64,000 nucleotides of DNA, taken from assembly GCA_040223615.1 (NCBI GenBank), contig JAVKFY010000051.1, positions 62,001-126,000 of the forward strand, given 5' to 3'. Positions within the stretch are counted from its first letter, which is position 1. Every line of letters starts with the position of its first letter. A model generated the notes under the pieces. It did no database searches and was not told the origin of the DNA. It saw nothing but the letters and a program-made list of their open reading frames with translations. Origin of the DNA: JAVKFY01 sp040223615 (GTDB taxonomy: Bacteria > Pseudomonadota > Alphaproteobacteria > GCA-2731375). The translations under genes and the position numbers were made by a program. Positions 7,990 through 16,452 of this stretch are shown piece after piece.

Positions 7990-9246
7990 CTACTCCTGCG
8001 CCAGGTCGGCCATCACCTTGGCCAGCACGCGGGCGCCGGCGGCGAGATCGCCAGGCGCGGCATTCTCGATCTCGTTGTGGCTGATGCCGCGCTCGCACGG
8101 CACGAACACCATCGCCACCGGACAGACCGCGTGCAGCAAGCCGGCGTCGTGGCCGGCGCCCGAGGGCATGTGCATCGCCGGCAGGTCCAGCGCGTCGGCG
8201 GCGTCCGACACCCGCTGCACCATCGCCTCGCGGAATGCCACCGGCGACGAATAGGTGATGTCGGTGACGGTGACCTCGCACGGGCCGGCGTTGGCGGCGG
8301 CGACCTCGTGGATGCCCTTGCCGCGCGCCTTCAGGACGGTCTCATCGGGATGGCGGAAATCGATGGAGAAATGCACCCGGCCCGGCACCACGTTGGGCGA
8401 GCCCGGATGCGTCTCGAACCGCCCGATGGTGAAGCGCACCACGTCGTCGGGGTCGGCCATCAATTCGTGCAGGCCGCGCACGATGGCGACGGCGGAGACG
8501 AACGCGTCCTTGCGCGTGGCGTGCGGCGTGGTGCCGGCATGCGCCTCCTCGCCGACGATATCGATCTCGTAGCGGCTGGCGCCCTGGATGCCGGTGACCA
8601 CGCCGATGGTTCTGTGCTCCTGCTCCAGCCGCGGCCCCTGCTCGATGTGCGACTCAAGGTAGGCATGTACCGGGGTGCCCAGCGGTCGCTGCGCCGCGTT
8701 CGGCGTCGCGGCCACGGTCTGCGCCAAGGCATCGGCGAAGCGCACGCCGGCCCGGTCCTCCACCGCCAGCATGTCCTCCAGCCGCTTCGAGCCGACGAAG
8801 ACGCCGGACCCGGTGCAGCCCGGCTGGAACCGCGAGCCCTCCTCGTTGGTCCAGGCGGCGACCTCGACCGGCCGGCGCGTGATGATGCCGGCATCGTTCA
8901 GCGCGTGCAGCACCTCCACGCCGGCCAGCACGCCAAAGGCGCCGTCGAAGCGGCCGCCGGTCGGCTGCGTGTCGATATGGCTGCCGGTGACCACCGGCGC
9001 GGCGTCGGGGTCGGCGCCTTCGCGGCGCAGGAACATGTTGCCGATCGGGTCGACATGCACGCTGCACCCAAGCTCGTCGGCCCAGCGCGCCAGGACTTTT
9101 CGGGCCTCGCCCTCCTCCGGCGTCAGCGCCTGGCGGTTCACGCCGCCCTTCGGCGTGGCGCCGATCTTCGCCATCTCGACATGACGCTGCCACAGCCGCG
9201 CCTCGTCGATTGCGCGCGCCACCGCCAGCCCCGCATCGTTCGTCAT
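7990..9246 (-). CDS. M20-family Zn amidohydrolase (N-carbamoyl amino acid hydrolase / allantoate amidohydrolase)
   Basis: A 418-residue enzyme of the hydantoinase/carbamoylase family of M20 metallopeptidases. Metal ligands and catalytic residues are visible in order: GSHIDT (His), GRFDGAFG (bridging Asp), TNEEGSRF (catalytic Glu pair), SHIEQGP (His) and GISHNE (last His). A dimerisation insert lies between about residues 215 and 330. Family members hydrolyse N-carbamoyl-L-amino acids, allantoate, ureidoglycolate or beta-ureidopropionate with release of ammonia and CO2; which substrate applies cannot be told here. It is divergent from a ThDP enzyme across 68 nt. Confidence 0.85.
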   Translation of the reverse strand: MTNDAGLAVARAIDEARLWQRHVEMAKIGATPKGGVNRQALTPEEGEARKVLARWADELGCSVHVDPIGNMFLRREGADPDAAPVVTGSHIDTQPTGGRFDGAFGVLAGVEVLHALNDAGIITRRPVEVAAWTNEEGSRFQPGCTGSGVFVGSKRLEDMLAVEDRAGVRFADALAQTVAATPNAAQRPLGTPVHAYLESHIEQGPRLEQEHRTIGVVTGIQGASRYEIDIVGEEAHAGTTPHATRKDAFVSAVAIVRGLHELMADPDDVVRFTIGRFETHPGSPNVVPGRVHFSIDFRHPDETVLKARGKGIHEVAAANAGPCEVTVTDITYSSPVAFREAMVQRVSDAADALDLPAMHMPSGAGHDAGLLHAVCPVAMVFVPCERGISHNEIENAAPGDLAAGARVLAKVMADLAQE

Positions 9247-9314
9247 CTTGACCCGCCTCTTCTTTCCCGTTCGACTGCAACACTAAGCGATTTCGACACG
9301 AGAGGAATGCATAC

Positions 9315-10946
9315 GTGGAACGGATTTCCGGCGGCCGCGCGCTGACCCGATCACTCATCGCCAATGGCGTCGACACCGTCTTCGCGCTGCCCGGCGTACA
9401 GCTCGACCACCTGTTCAATGCCTTCCATGACGAGGGCAACGCGCTGCGCATCGTCAACGCGCGCCACGAGCAGGGCTGCGCCTACATGGCATTCGGCTAT
9501 GCCTGGGCCGGCGGCCGGCCGGGCGTGTGCGCCGTCGTGCCAGGGCCGGGCCTGCTGAACACCACCGCAGCGATCTGCTCGGCCTGGGCGGTCAACGCGC
9601 CGATGCTGACCATCTCCGGCCAGATCCCGTCCTATGCCATCGGCAAGGGCGTCGGCCACCTGCACGAGATCCCCGACCAGCTCGCGACCATGAAGACGCT
9701 CACCAAGTGGGCGCACCGGATCGAGCATCCGTCAAACGCGCCGCAGGCGGTCAACGAGGCCTTCCGGATCATGCAGTCCGGCCGTCCCGGCCCGGTCGAG
9801 ATCGAGATGGCGCTCGACACGCTGGCCCAGGTCGGTGCGGTGGAGCAGCTTCCCGCCGCCGAACCGGATGCCCCGCCGCCAGTCGACACGGACGCCATCG
9901 AGAAGGCCGCCAAGCTCCTCGGCGCGGCGGAGCGGCCGATCATCATGGTCGGCGGCGGCGCCATGGACGCCGGTCCGGAACTGCTGGCGCTGGCCGAGTT
10001 GTTGCAGGCGCCGGTGATCGCGCACCGCACCGGCAAGGGCATCGTCGACGGCCGCCACTGGCTGTCGCACGCGCTGGTCGGCGGCTACCGGTTGTGGCCA
10101 CAGGCCGACGCGGTGCTGGCCGTCGGCACGCGCTTCCTGCAAAAGCAGATGTGGGGTGTCGACAAGAACCTGCCGGTGGTGCGGCTCGACATCGATCCGG
10201 TGGAGATCAACCGCAACGGACCGCCCCAGGTGGCGATCTGCGCCGACGCCAAGCAGGGTCTGGCCGCCCTGGTCGACGCCGTGGCCAAGCACAACCGCAA
10301 GCGCGACTCGCGCGAGGAGGAACTGACCACCCTGAAGCAGGAGACCCGCGCCTTCCTGGAAGAGAAGCTCGGCACCCAGGTCGCCTATGCCGACGCCATC
10401 CGCGCCGCGCTGCCGGAAGACGGCATCTACGTCGACGACCTGACCCAGGTGTCCTATGTCGCGCGCGAGAGCTTCGAGATGTACCGCCCGCGCAGCTTCG
10501 TGACGACCGGCTACCAGGGCACGCTCGGCGCCGGCTACGGCACCGCGCTCGGGGTCAAGGTCGCCTGCCCGGACCGGCCGGTGGTCTCGGTGAACGGCGA
10601 CGGCGGCTTCATGTACAACGTGCAGGAGCTGGCCACCGCCGTGCTCTACAACATCCCCGTGGTCGGCATCGTGTTCGCCGACGGCGCCTTCGGCAACGTG
10701 AAGCGCATGCAGCAGGAGCTGCACGGCGGCCGCGTGCTGGCCACCGACCTGCGTAATCCCGACTTCGTGGCGATGGCCGAGAGTTTCGGCGCCATCGGCC
10801 TGCGCGCCAACGGCCCCGACGAGCTGAAGGGCGCCATCGAAAAGGGCCTCGGCGCCGGCGGCCCGGTGCTGATCGAGGTGCCGGTCGGCGACGTCAAGTT
10901 CAACGACCCCTGGCAGCACATCCGCCCGCCGAAGCTGCGCGGCTAG
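9315..10946 (+). CDS. Acetolactate synthase-like ThDP-dependent enzyme
   Basis: A 543-residue enzyme with the three-domain layout of the IlvB/pyruvate decarboxylase group: N-terminal Pyr domain with the catalytic Glu in NARHEQG, a central FAD/nucleotide-like domain, and a C-terminal PP domain with GDGGFMYN...DGAFGN, the ThDP and Mg-binding motif. No small subunit (ilvH) lies nearby, which argues against true branched-chain acetolactate synthase. Oxalyl-CoA decarboxylase, glyoxylate carboligase and sulfoacetaldehyde acetyltransferase are possible relatives; the sequence does not decide. GTG start with AGAGGA 8 nt upstream. Its stop codon overlaps that of convergent comEC. Confidence 0.8.
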   Translation: MERISGGRALTRSLIANGVDTVFALPGVQLDHLFNAFHDEGNALRIVNARHEQGCAYMAFGYAWAGGRPGVCAVVPGPGLLNTTAAICSAWAVNAPMLTISGQIPSYAIGKGVGHLHEIPDQLATMKTLTKWAHRIEHPSNAPQAVNEAFRIMQSGRPGPVEIEMALDTLAQVGAVEQLPAAEPDAPPPVDTDAIEKAAKLLGAAERPIIMVGGGAMDAGPELLALAELLQAPVIAHRTGKGIVDGRHWLSHALVGGYRLWPQADAVLAVGTRFLQKQMWGVDKNLPVVRLDIDPVEINRNGPPQVAICADAKQGLAALVDAVAKHNRKRDSREEELTTLKQETRAFLEEKLGTQVAYADAIRAALPEDGIYVDDLTQVSYVARESFEMYRPRSFVTTGYQGTLGAGYGTALGVKVACPDRPVVSVNGDGGFMYNVQELATAVLYNIPVVGIVFADGAFGNVKRMQQELHGGRVLATDLRNPDFVAMAESFGAIGLRANGPDELKGAIEKGLGAGGPVLIEVPVGDVKFNDPWQHIRPPKLRG

Positions 10947-12970
10947 CGGCGGCGCACCCACGGACGCTCACCGAGCGAGCCGCTGACCGTCTCGACGCGC
11001 CAGCCGGCACCGTCGCGATAGAGCGCGTGCGGGCCGTGGCGCCAGACGTCGAAGCGATCGATCACCACGTCGGCAGGGCAGCGGATGCGCACTGGCTCGG
11101 CCGAGATGATCACCGGCACGGCGGCGCAATCCTCGGCCAGCGCCTGCTCGTTGCGCACGTGGCTAACGACCGGCTCGTCCGGCGGCCAGACGCAGGCCAG
11201 CCCGTCGCAGCGCCACCCGCGTTCGCTACGCTGGTCGGGCGCGAAGCCCGCACGTCGTGACCACACTTCCGCGACGAAGCCGCGTGCCGGACGGCTGAAG
11301 GCCAGGCCGTCGTCGGCCCGCGTCGCCGCCAGTCCGGCGACGTCGTCGACCAGCAGGTCCGGCGGCCGCACGCTGCCGACGAAGGCCAGGCCCGCCAGCA
11401 GCACCGGGACGCCGAGCCAGCGCGGCCATCCGCGCAGCAGGCACACCAGCAGTGCGCCGGCGGCGACCGGCGCCGCCACCCAGTCCGGCGACGCCGCCAC
11501 GCGCATCACGGCGCCGGGCCAGGCGGCAACCGCCTCTGCGGTACCGAGCACCGTGTCGAGACCGAACTGCATGACCCACAGCGGCGCCGCCTCCAGCCCG
11601 AATGGCAGCGCCAGGAAAGTGGCCAGGGCGGCGGGCATGATCCACAGCGCCGTCGCCGGCACTGCCACCAGGTTCGCCGCCAGCCCGTAGAGCGCGGTCT
11701 GCTGGAAGTGGATCAGCGCGAACGGCGCGGTCGCCGTGCCCGCCACCAGGGTGGAGAGCGCGATGCCCCCGACATAAACCGTCGGCCGGCCCCACCAGCC
11801 GGTCTCGCGCCGCCATCGCATCAGCCGGGGCCAGCCGGCTTCGTAGGCAGCGATCAGGCAAACCACGGCAGCGAACGACATCTGGAAACTGACCGAGAGC
11901 AAACTCTCCGGCCGTAGCAGCAGGATCGCCGTCGCCGCCACCGCGACCAGCCGCATCGACAGCGGATTACGGTCGGCCAGCACCGCCAGGAACACGATCG
12001 CCACCATCACGAAGGCGCGTTGCGTCGGGACCGACGCGCCGGTCAGCAGCATGTAGGCGCCGGCCGCCAGCAGCGCCGCGACCGCCGCCCACTTCTTGAT
12101 CGGCCAGCGCACCGCCAGCGCCGGCCACAGCGCCAGTCCGGCACGGACCACGAAGAACACCACGCCGGAGAACAGGCCGATGTGCAGGCCGGAGATCGCC
12201 AGCAGGTGCGCCAGTCCGGAATCGCGCATCGCGTCGAGATGCTCGGCGCTGATCGCGCCGCGATCGCCGGTCATCAGCGCCGCCGCCAGCGCCCCGGCAT
12301 CGCCCGGCAAGGCCGCCCGCACCCGCACCCCGATCAACAGCCGCAGCGCCGCCAGGTCCGGCCCGGCCGGTGCCACGCCGGTCGCCCGCACCGGCCCGAT
12401 GGCATAGCCGACGCCACCCAGGCGCTGGAACCAGGCTTGGCGGGCGAAGTTGAAGGCGCCCGGGGCGGCCGGCTGCGGCGGCGGCTGCAGCACGGCGCGC
12501 ACCCTTACCCGCGCCCCGACCGGCGCCGGATCGCCGCGTGTGGTCAGGCGCGCTCGTTCCGGCACCGTCTTCAGCCGGCCGATGCCAAGTTCGTCCAGCA
12601 CCATTCGCCAGCCATTGCCGCGCCGCTCCACTGTCACCACGCGGCCGTCGACCATGCGCGGCCCGATGCGCTTCTCCAGCACCGGCGCGGCGACATGGTC
12701 GCTGCGCAGCTTGGCCACCCCGGCCCCGGCGAACACGACGGTCAGCGCCAGCGCCGCCAGCATCGCTCCGCGCCAGCGTCGCAGCAGCCCGCACAGCACC
12801 GCGCCGATGCCGGCCGGCGCCAGCACCGTGGCCAGATCGGGCTCCGACGGCAGCATGAAATAGCCGGCGATGCCGAGCCCGAGCAGGATCGGCAGGGCGA
12901 GCATGCCGGCCAGCGCGGGCAAGGCCACGCTCGCCCACCGCCCCTGCCACCTGGCCTCCGCCAGCGCCAT
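10943..12970 (-). CDS. comEC: ComEC/Rec2-type DNA uptake channel
   Basis: A 675-residue polytopic membrane protein. The N-terminal third holds the DUF4131 region (two membrane helices, then an OB-like soluble domain), followed by the Competence domain with the landmark LLAISGLHIGLFSG. The C-terminal metallo-beta-lactamase-like domain of long ComEC proteins is absent; a short soluble tail follows the membrane core, as in many alphaproteobacteria. ComEC carries single-stranded DNA across the inner membrane in transformation. The ATG at 12970 follows AGGAGA closely; a TTG 39 nt upstream is less likely. No other competence gene is nearby. It is divergent from gltX. Confidence 0.87.
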   Translation of the reverse strand: MALAEARWQGRWASVALPALAGMLALPILLGLGIAGYFMLPSEPDLATVLAPAGIGAVLCGLLRRWRGAMLAALALTVVFAGAGVAKLRSDHVAAPVLEKRIGPRMVDGRVVTVERRGNGWRMVLDELGIGRLKTVPERARLTTRGDPAPVGARVRVRAVLQPPPQPAAPGAFNFARQAWFQRLGGVGYAIGPVRATGVAPAGPDLAALRLLIGVRVRAALPGDAGALAAALMTGDRGAISAEHLDAMRDSGLAHLLAISGLHIGLFSGVVFFVVRAGLALWPALAVRWPIKKWAAVAALLAAGAYMLLTGASVPTQRAFVMVAIVFLAVLADRNPLSMRLVAVAATAILLLRPESLLSVSFQMSFAAVVCLIAAYEAGWPRLMRWRRETGWWGRPTVYVGGIALSTLVAGTATAPFALIHFQQTALYGLAANLVAVPATALWIMPAALATFLALPFGLEAAPLWVMQFGLDTVLGTAEAVAAWPGAVMRVAASPDWVAAPVAAGALLVCLLRGWPRWLGVPVLLAGLAFVGSVRPPDLLVDDVAGLAATRADDGLAFSRPARGFVAEVWSRRAGFAPDQRSERGWRCDGLACVWPPDEPVVSHVRNEQALAEDCAAVPVIISAEPVRIRCPADVVIDRFDVWRHGPHALYRDGAGWRVETVSGSLGERPWVRRR

Positions 12971-13048
12971 GCCGTCTCCTACGTTTTGTGCCGGCGATAT
13001 GGTAGACAAGCGGCCCGGCGCCCGCAGCCATTAGGAACCACCGATACC

Positions 13049-14437
13049 GTGACCGTCGTTACCCGTTTCGCCCCCTCGCCGACCGGCTTCCTGCATATCG
13101 GCGGCGCCCGGACGGCGCTGTTCAACTGGCTGTACACGCGCAAGCACGGCGGCCAGTTTCGGCTGCGTATCGAGGATACCGACCGTGCGCGCTCCACCCA
13201 GGAAGCCACCGAGGCGATCTATGACGGGCTGCGCTGGCTCGGGCTGGACTGGGACGGCGACGCGGTCTCGCAGGCCGCCGGCGGCGACCGCCATGCCGAA
13301 GTGGCGCGCGAGATGCTGGCCAACGGGCACGCCTACCACTGCTATTGCTCGCCGGAAGAGCTGACCGCGATGCGCGAGAAGGCCAAGGCCGAGAAGCGCC
13401 CGATGCGCTACGACGGCACCTGGCGCGACCGCGATCCTGCCGAGGCGCCGGCCGGCATCGATCCGGTGATCCGCCTGAAGGCGCCGCGGACCGGCGAGAC
13501 GGTGATCGAAGACCTCGTGCAGGGCCGCGTCGTGGTGCAGAACGCCGAGCTCGACGACATGGTGCTGCTCCGCGCCGACGGTACCGCGACCTATATGCTG
13601 GCCGTCGTGGTCGACGACCACGACATGGGCATCAGCCACGTGATCCGTGGCGACGACCATCTCAACAACGCTTTTCGGCAGGCCCAGGTGTTCAGGGCGA
13701 TGGGCTGGGACCTGCCGGCGTTCGCCCACATCCCGCTGATCCACGGTCCCGACGGCGCCAAGATGTCGAAGCGCCACGGCGCGCTCGGCGTCGGCGAATA
13801 CCGCGACATGGGCTATCTGCCGGAAGCAATGCGCAACTATTTGCTGCGGCTCGGCTGGGGCCACGGCGACGACGAGATCATCTCCACCGAGCAGGCGATT
13901 CAGTGGTTCGACGTTGCCGACGTCGGCAAGGGCGCGGCGCGGTTCGATTTCGACAAGCTGCTGGCGACCAACTACGAGTACCTGCGCCACAGCGACGACG
14001 ACCGGCTGGTCGAGCTGCTGGCCCCGTTCCTGAAACACACCGTCGACGAGACCGGGAAGGCGCGGCTGCGTACCGCCATGCCAAGCCTGAAAGAACGCGC
14101 GAAGACATTGGTCGAACTGGCTGAAAGTGCTGCATTCCTGTTCGATCAACGCCCTCTCGCGCCAGACGAGAAAGCGGCCAAGCTGCTGGGCGACGATGGC
14201 CTCGCGGTACTGCGTCAGGTGCGCGACGCACTGGGCCAGGTGAGCGACTGGCAGGCCGAAGCGCTGGAGTCCGCGACCAAGGGCGTCGCCGACGCCGCCG
14301 GCGTGAAGCTCGGCAAGGTGGCACAGCCGCTGCGCGCCGCGCTCACCGGCCGCACCACTTCGCCCGGCATCTACGACGTGCTGCTATCGCTCGGCCGCGA
14401 GGAGTCGCTGGGCCGGCTGGACGACGCGCTGTCCTGA
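13049..14437 (+). CDS. gltX: Glutamyl-tRNA synthetase
   Basis: A 462-residue class I aminoacyl-tRNA synthetase. The HIGH-type motif is FLHIGGARTALFN near the N-terminus and the KMSKS-type motif is KMSKRHG at about residue 240. The GTG start at 13049 gives the standard VTRFAPSPTG opening and has AGGAA upstream. Alphaproteobacteria often carry two GltX forms, one of which charges tRNA-Gln for later amidation; which form this is cannot be judged without a tree. Its last 67 nt overlap the 3' end of the convergent DUF3137 gene. Confidence 0.95.
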   Translation: MTVVTRFAPSPTGFLHIGGARTALFNWLYTRKHGGQFRLRIEDTDRARSTQEATEAIYDGLRWLGLDWDGDAVSQAAGGDRHAEVAREMLANGHAYHCYCSPEELTAMREKAKAEKRPMRYDGTWRDRDPAEAPAGIDPVIRLKAPRTGETVIEDLVQGRVVVQNAELDDMVLLRADGTATYMLAVVVDDHDMGISHVIRGDDHLNNAFRQAQVFRAMGWDLPAFAHIPLIHGPDGAKMSKRHGALGVGEYRDMGYLPEAMRNYLLRLGWGHGDDEIISTEQAIQWFDVADVGKGAARFDFDKLLATNYEYLRHSDDDRLVELLAPFLKHTVDETGKARLRTAMPSLKERAKTLVELAESAAFLFDQRPLAPDEKAAKLLGDDGLAVLRQVRDALGQVSDWQAEALESATKGVADAAGVKLGKVAQPLRAALTGRTTSPGIYDVLLSLGREESLGRLDDALS

Positions 14438-15402
14438 GCCGGCGCCTCGCAGGCGCCATCGAGCAGCAGGTCGATCAGGCGGTGCGCGGTCATCACCTCG
14501 TCCAGCAGCGCATGCGCGTCCTGGCGCAGGTTGGTGTTCGAGCGGAACAGTGATCCCGACTTGAAGGCATCGCCGCGACGCGGCAGCGCCAGCAGGAACA
14601 GGTCCTGCGAGAACGCCGCGTCGAGCTTCCTGCGCCCCGCCGTGCCGGCCAGGTGCGCCATGGTGTCGGCGAAATCCGGCGTCACCACGTCGACGGCGCG
14701 GACCGGGTTGCTGCTCCACAGTTCCAGGTGCTCGTTGAACGCCGGATGCTCGATTTCGACCCGCTTGAGCTGCCGCACTGCCGGGCGACTCGCCCACACC
14801 ATCCACCATGGCCGGCGCCCGCGCATCAGGATCGCCGGCTCGACATGACTTGGCGTCTCGATGGCGAACATCAGGCGGCGAAAGTGGCGCTTGGTCGTGG
14901 TACTGCGCCGGCTGCCGAATGACGAGGAGCTGCTGGATCTGGTACTGCCCACCTCGCTCTTGAGATTGGCGTCGGCCATGCGGAAACCGACGCCCCGCCA
15001 CGTGCCGTCGAACACGTCGTCGATCACCGAGTCGTTGCCGGCGCTGGGGATGACCTGAGACCTGGCGAAGCGGCCGGTCGGGAACGCGCCGCCGACCTCG
15101 TGCGTGATGTTGCCGATGGCCGCGCAGATCGGCGGCATCAGTTGCTGGCGCACCGCGTTACGATACTTCCCCACCATGATCAGATAGGCGACCAGCGCCG
15201 CCACCCCCACCGGAATGCCGTAGTGCAGCAGCGATACGGGTTCCGCCAACATCAGGGCGAACAGCACCAGCGCCACCACGGCCGACAGCGCCCACCACCG
15301 ACGCCATTTCTGCCGGATCGCCTCCAGCTCCGATGCGGCCGGCGCCAGGGCTGTTTGGTAGCTCGCGTCCAACCGCGCGTGGGCGTCGTCGAGCTCAGCC
15401 AT
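14371..15402 (-). CDS. DUF3137 family membrane protein (copy 1)
   Basis: A 343-residue protein. A coiled head (residues 1-35, starting MAELDDAHARLDA) precedes two membrane helices at about 38-57 and 60-80. A long cytoplasmic domain follows with the DUF3137 pattern (SVIDDVFDGTWRGVGFRMAD, then RLMFAIETP). The tail is low complexity (RPSDSS repeats) because it is read antisense to the end of gltX. Function is unknown for the family. The next gene upstream is a diverged paralogue overlapping by 8 nt, so the pair arose by tandem duplication and is probably cotranscribed. Confidence 0.75.
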   Translation of the reverse strand: MAELDDAHARLDASYQTALAPAASELEAIRQKWRRWWALSAVVALVLFALMLAEPVSLLHYGIPVGVAALVAYLIMVGKYRNAVRQQLMPPICAAIGNITHEVGGAFPTGRFARSQVIPSAGNDSVIDDVFDGTWRGVGFRMADANLKSEVGSTRSSSSSSFGSRRSTTTKRHFRRLMFAIETPSHVEPAILMRGRRPWWMVWASRPAVRQLKRVEIEHPAFNEHLELWSSNPVRAVDVVTPDFADTMAHLAGTAGRRKLDAAFSQDLFLLALPRRGDAFKSGSLFRSNTNLRQDAHALLDEVMTAHRLIDLLLDGACEAPAQDSASSSRPSDSSRPSDSSTS

Positions 15403-16333
15403 CCGCGTCGCCCAGCAGCACGTCGATCAGCCGGTGAACCACCCGGACCTCGTCGAGCAGTTCGTGGGTGTCTTCGCGCAAGCGGTCGAGCCGGCGCCAG
15501 GGCCGGCCGATGGCGAACCGCCGGCTCAGCCGCGGCAGCGCCAGCAGGAACAGGTCGTCGTCGAAGGCGGCGTCGAGCCGATACCAGCCGGCGCTGCCGG
15601 CCAATCCTGCCATCGTGTCGGCAAAGGCCGGCGTGACAAACTCCAGAGCGGCCTCTGGCTCGTCGCTCCACAGTTCCAGATGGCGGTTGAAGTCGCCGTG
15701 CGGGATCGACACCCGTTGCAATCCGTCGCCGACCCTGGCGCGCCACGGCGCCGCGCGCACCAGACGCTGCTTGCCGCGCAGCAGGATGCGGGCCGGCACC
15801 GGCGCCGGCGCCGCGATGGTGAACAGCAGGCCGCGAAAATAGTGCCGCTGCTTGGTCGGCGTAGCGCCAAAGGTCTTCACGTCGCGCAGCACCACCTCGG
15901 CCATCTCGAAGTTGACGCCGCGCCAGGCGCCGCTGAACACGTCGGAGACCTCGGGATGATTGCCGTGGCTGCGCACCACCTGCGCCTCGACGAATCGATC
16001 CAGGTCGGCCGCCGCCACGCCCTTGGTGTGGTCGATGTCGCCGATCGCCTCGATCACCACCGGCAGCGTGACCTGGCGCACCTCGTCGCCATAGCGGCGC
16101 AGCATCGTCGCCATCAACTGAGCCGCAACGACAAGAATGACCGGCACCGTGAACAACAGCATCTCCAGCCCGGCCAGCGCGAACAGCCCCTGCAGCACCA
16201 CGAAGCCGCCGGCGATGATGGCCAGGAACTTGAGCGTGTCGGTGCGCTCCTGCTCCAGCTCGGCCAGTTTGGGCTCGATATGGGTGGGAAAAAGCGCGTC
16301 AAGCCTGGCGTGAGGATCGTCGATCTGGGTCAT
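15395..16333 (-). CDS. DUF3137 family membrane protein (copy 2)
   Basis: A 312-residue paralogue of the preceding entry. The opening MTQIDDPHARLDALFP lines up with MAELDDAHARLDASYQ of copy 1, and this alignment, not the ribosome-binding site, decides the start; a GTG at 16354 is the alternative. Two membrane helices lie at about residues 35-77 and the DUF3137 domain follows (VSDVFSGAWRGVNFEMAE...YFRGLLFTI). It is the first gene of the pair and is divergent from gltA. Function unknown. Confidence 0.75.
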   Translation of the reverse strand: MTQIDDPHARLDALFPTHIEPKLAELEQERTDTLKFLAIIAGGFVVLQGLFALAGLEMLLFTVPVILVVAAQLMATMLRRYGDEVRQVTLPVVIEAIGDIDHTKGVAAADLDRFVEAQVVRSHGNHPEVSDVFSGAWRGVNFEMAEVVLRDVKTFGATPTKQRHYFRGLLFTIAAPAPVPARILLRGKQRLVRAAPWRARVGDGLQRVSIPHGDFNRHLELWSDEPEAALEFVTPAFADTMAGLAGSAGWYRLDAAFDDDLFLLALPRLSRRFAIGRPWRRLDRLREDTHELLDEVRVVHRLIDVLLGDADG

Positions 16334-16383
16334 TTCCCCGGTTTTCCGGGCCACAGCTTCCCAGTACGCGTTCGCTGCGGCAA

Positions 16384-16392
16384 TGGTATAAT
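16384..16392 (+). promoter_or_regulatory. Extended -10 promoter of gltA
   Basis: TGG followed by a perfect TATAAT (16387-16392) forms an extended -10 element. No good -35 hexamer stands 16-18 nt upstream, which fits extended -10 promoters. The expected start, near 16399, gives a leader of about 54 nt to the gltA ATG. Confidence 0.6.
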
Positions 16393-16452
16393 CAGTTCAA
16401 ATCAACGGCCGCACCCGGCCGCCAACATCCAGGACGCAAGCGAGGTTTTCGC

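Noticed and set aside
12020..13048. 343-codon N-terminal extension of gltX
   Set aside because: It runs antisense through comEC; GltX proteins start at the VTRFAPSPTG segment, where a GTG with a ribosome-binding site stands.
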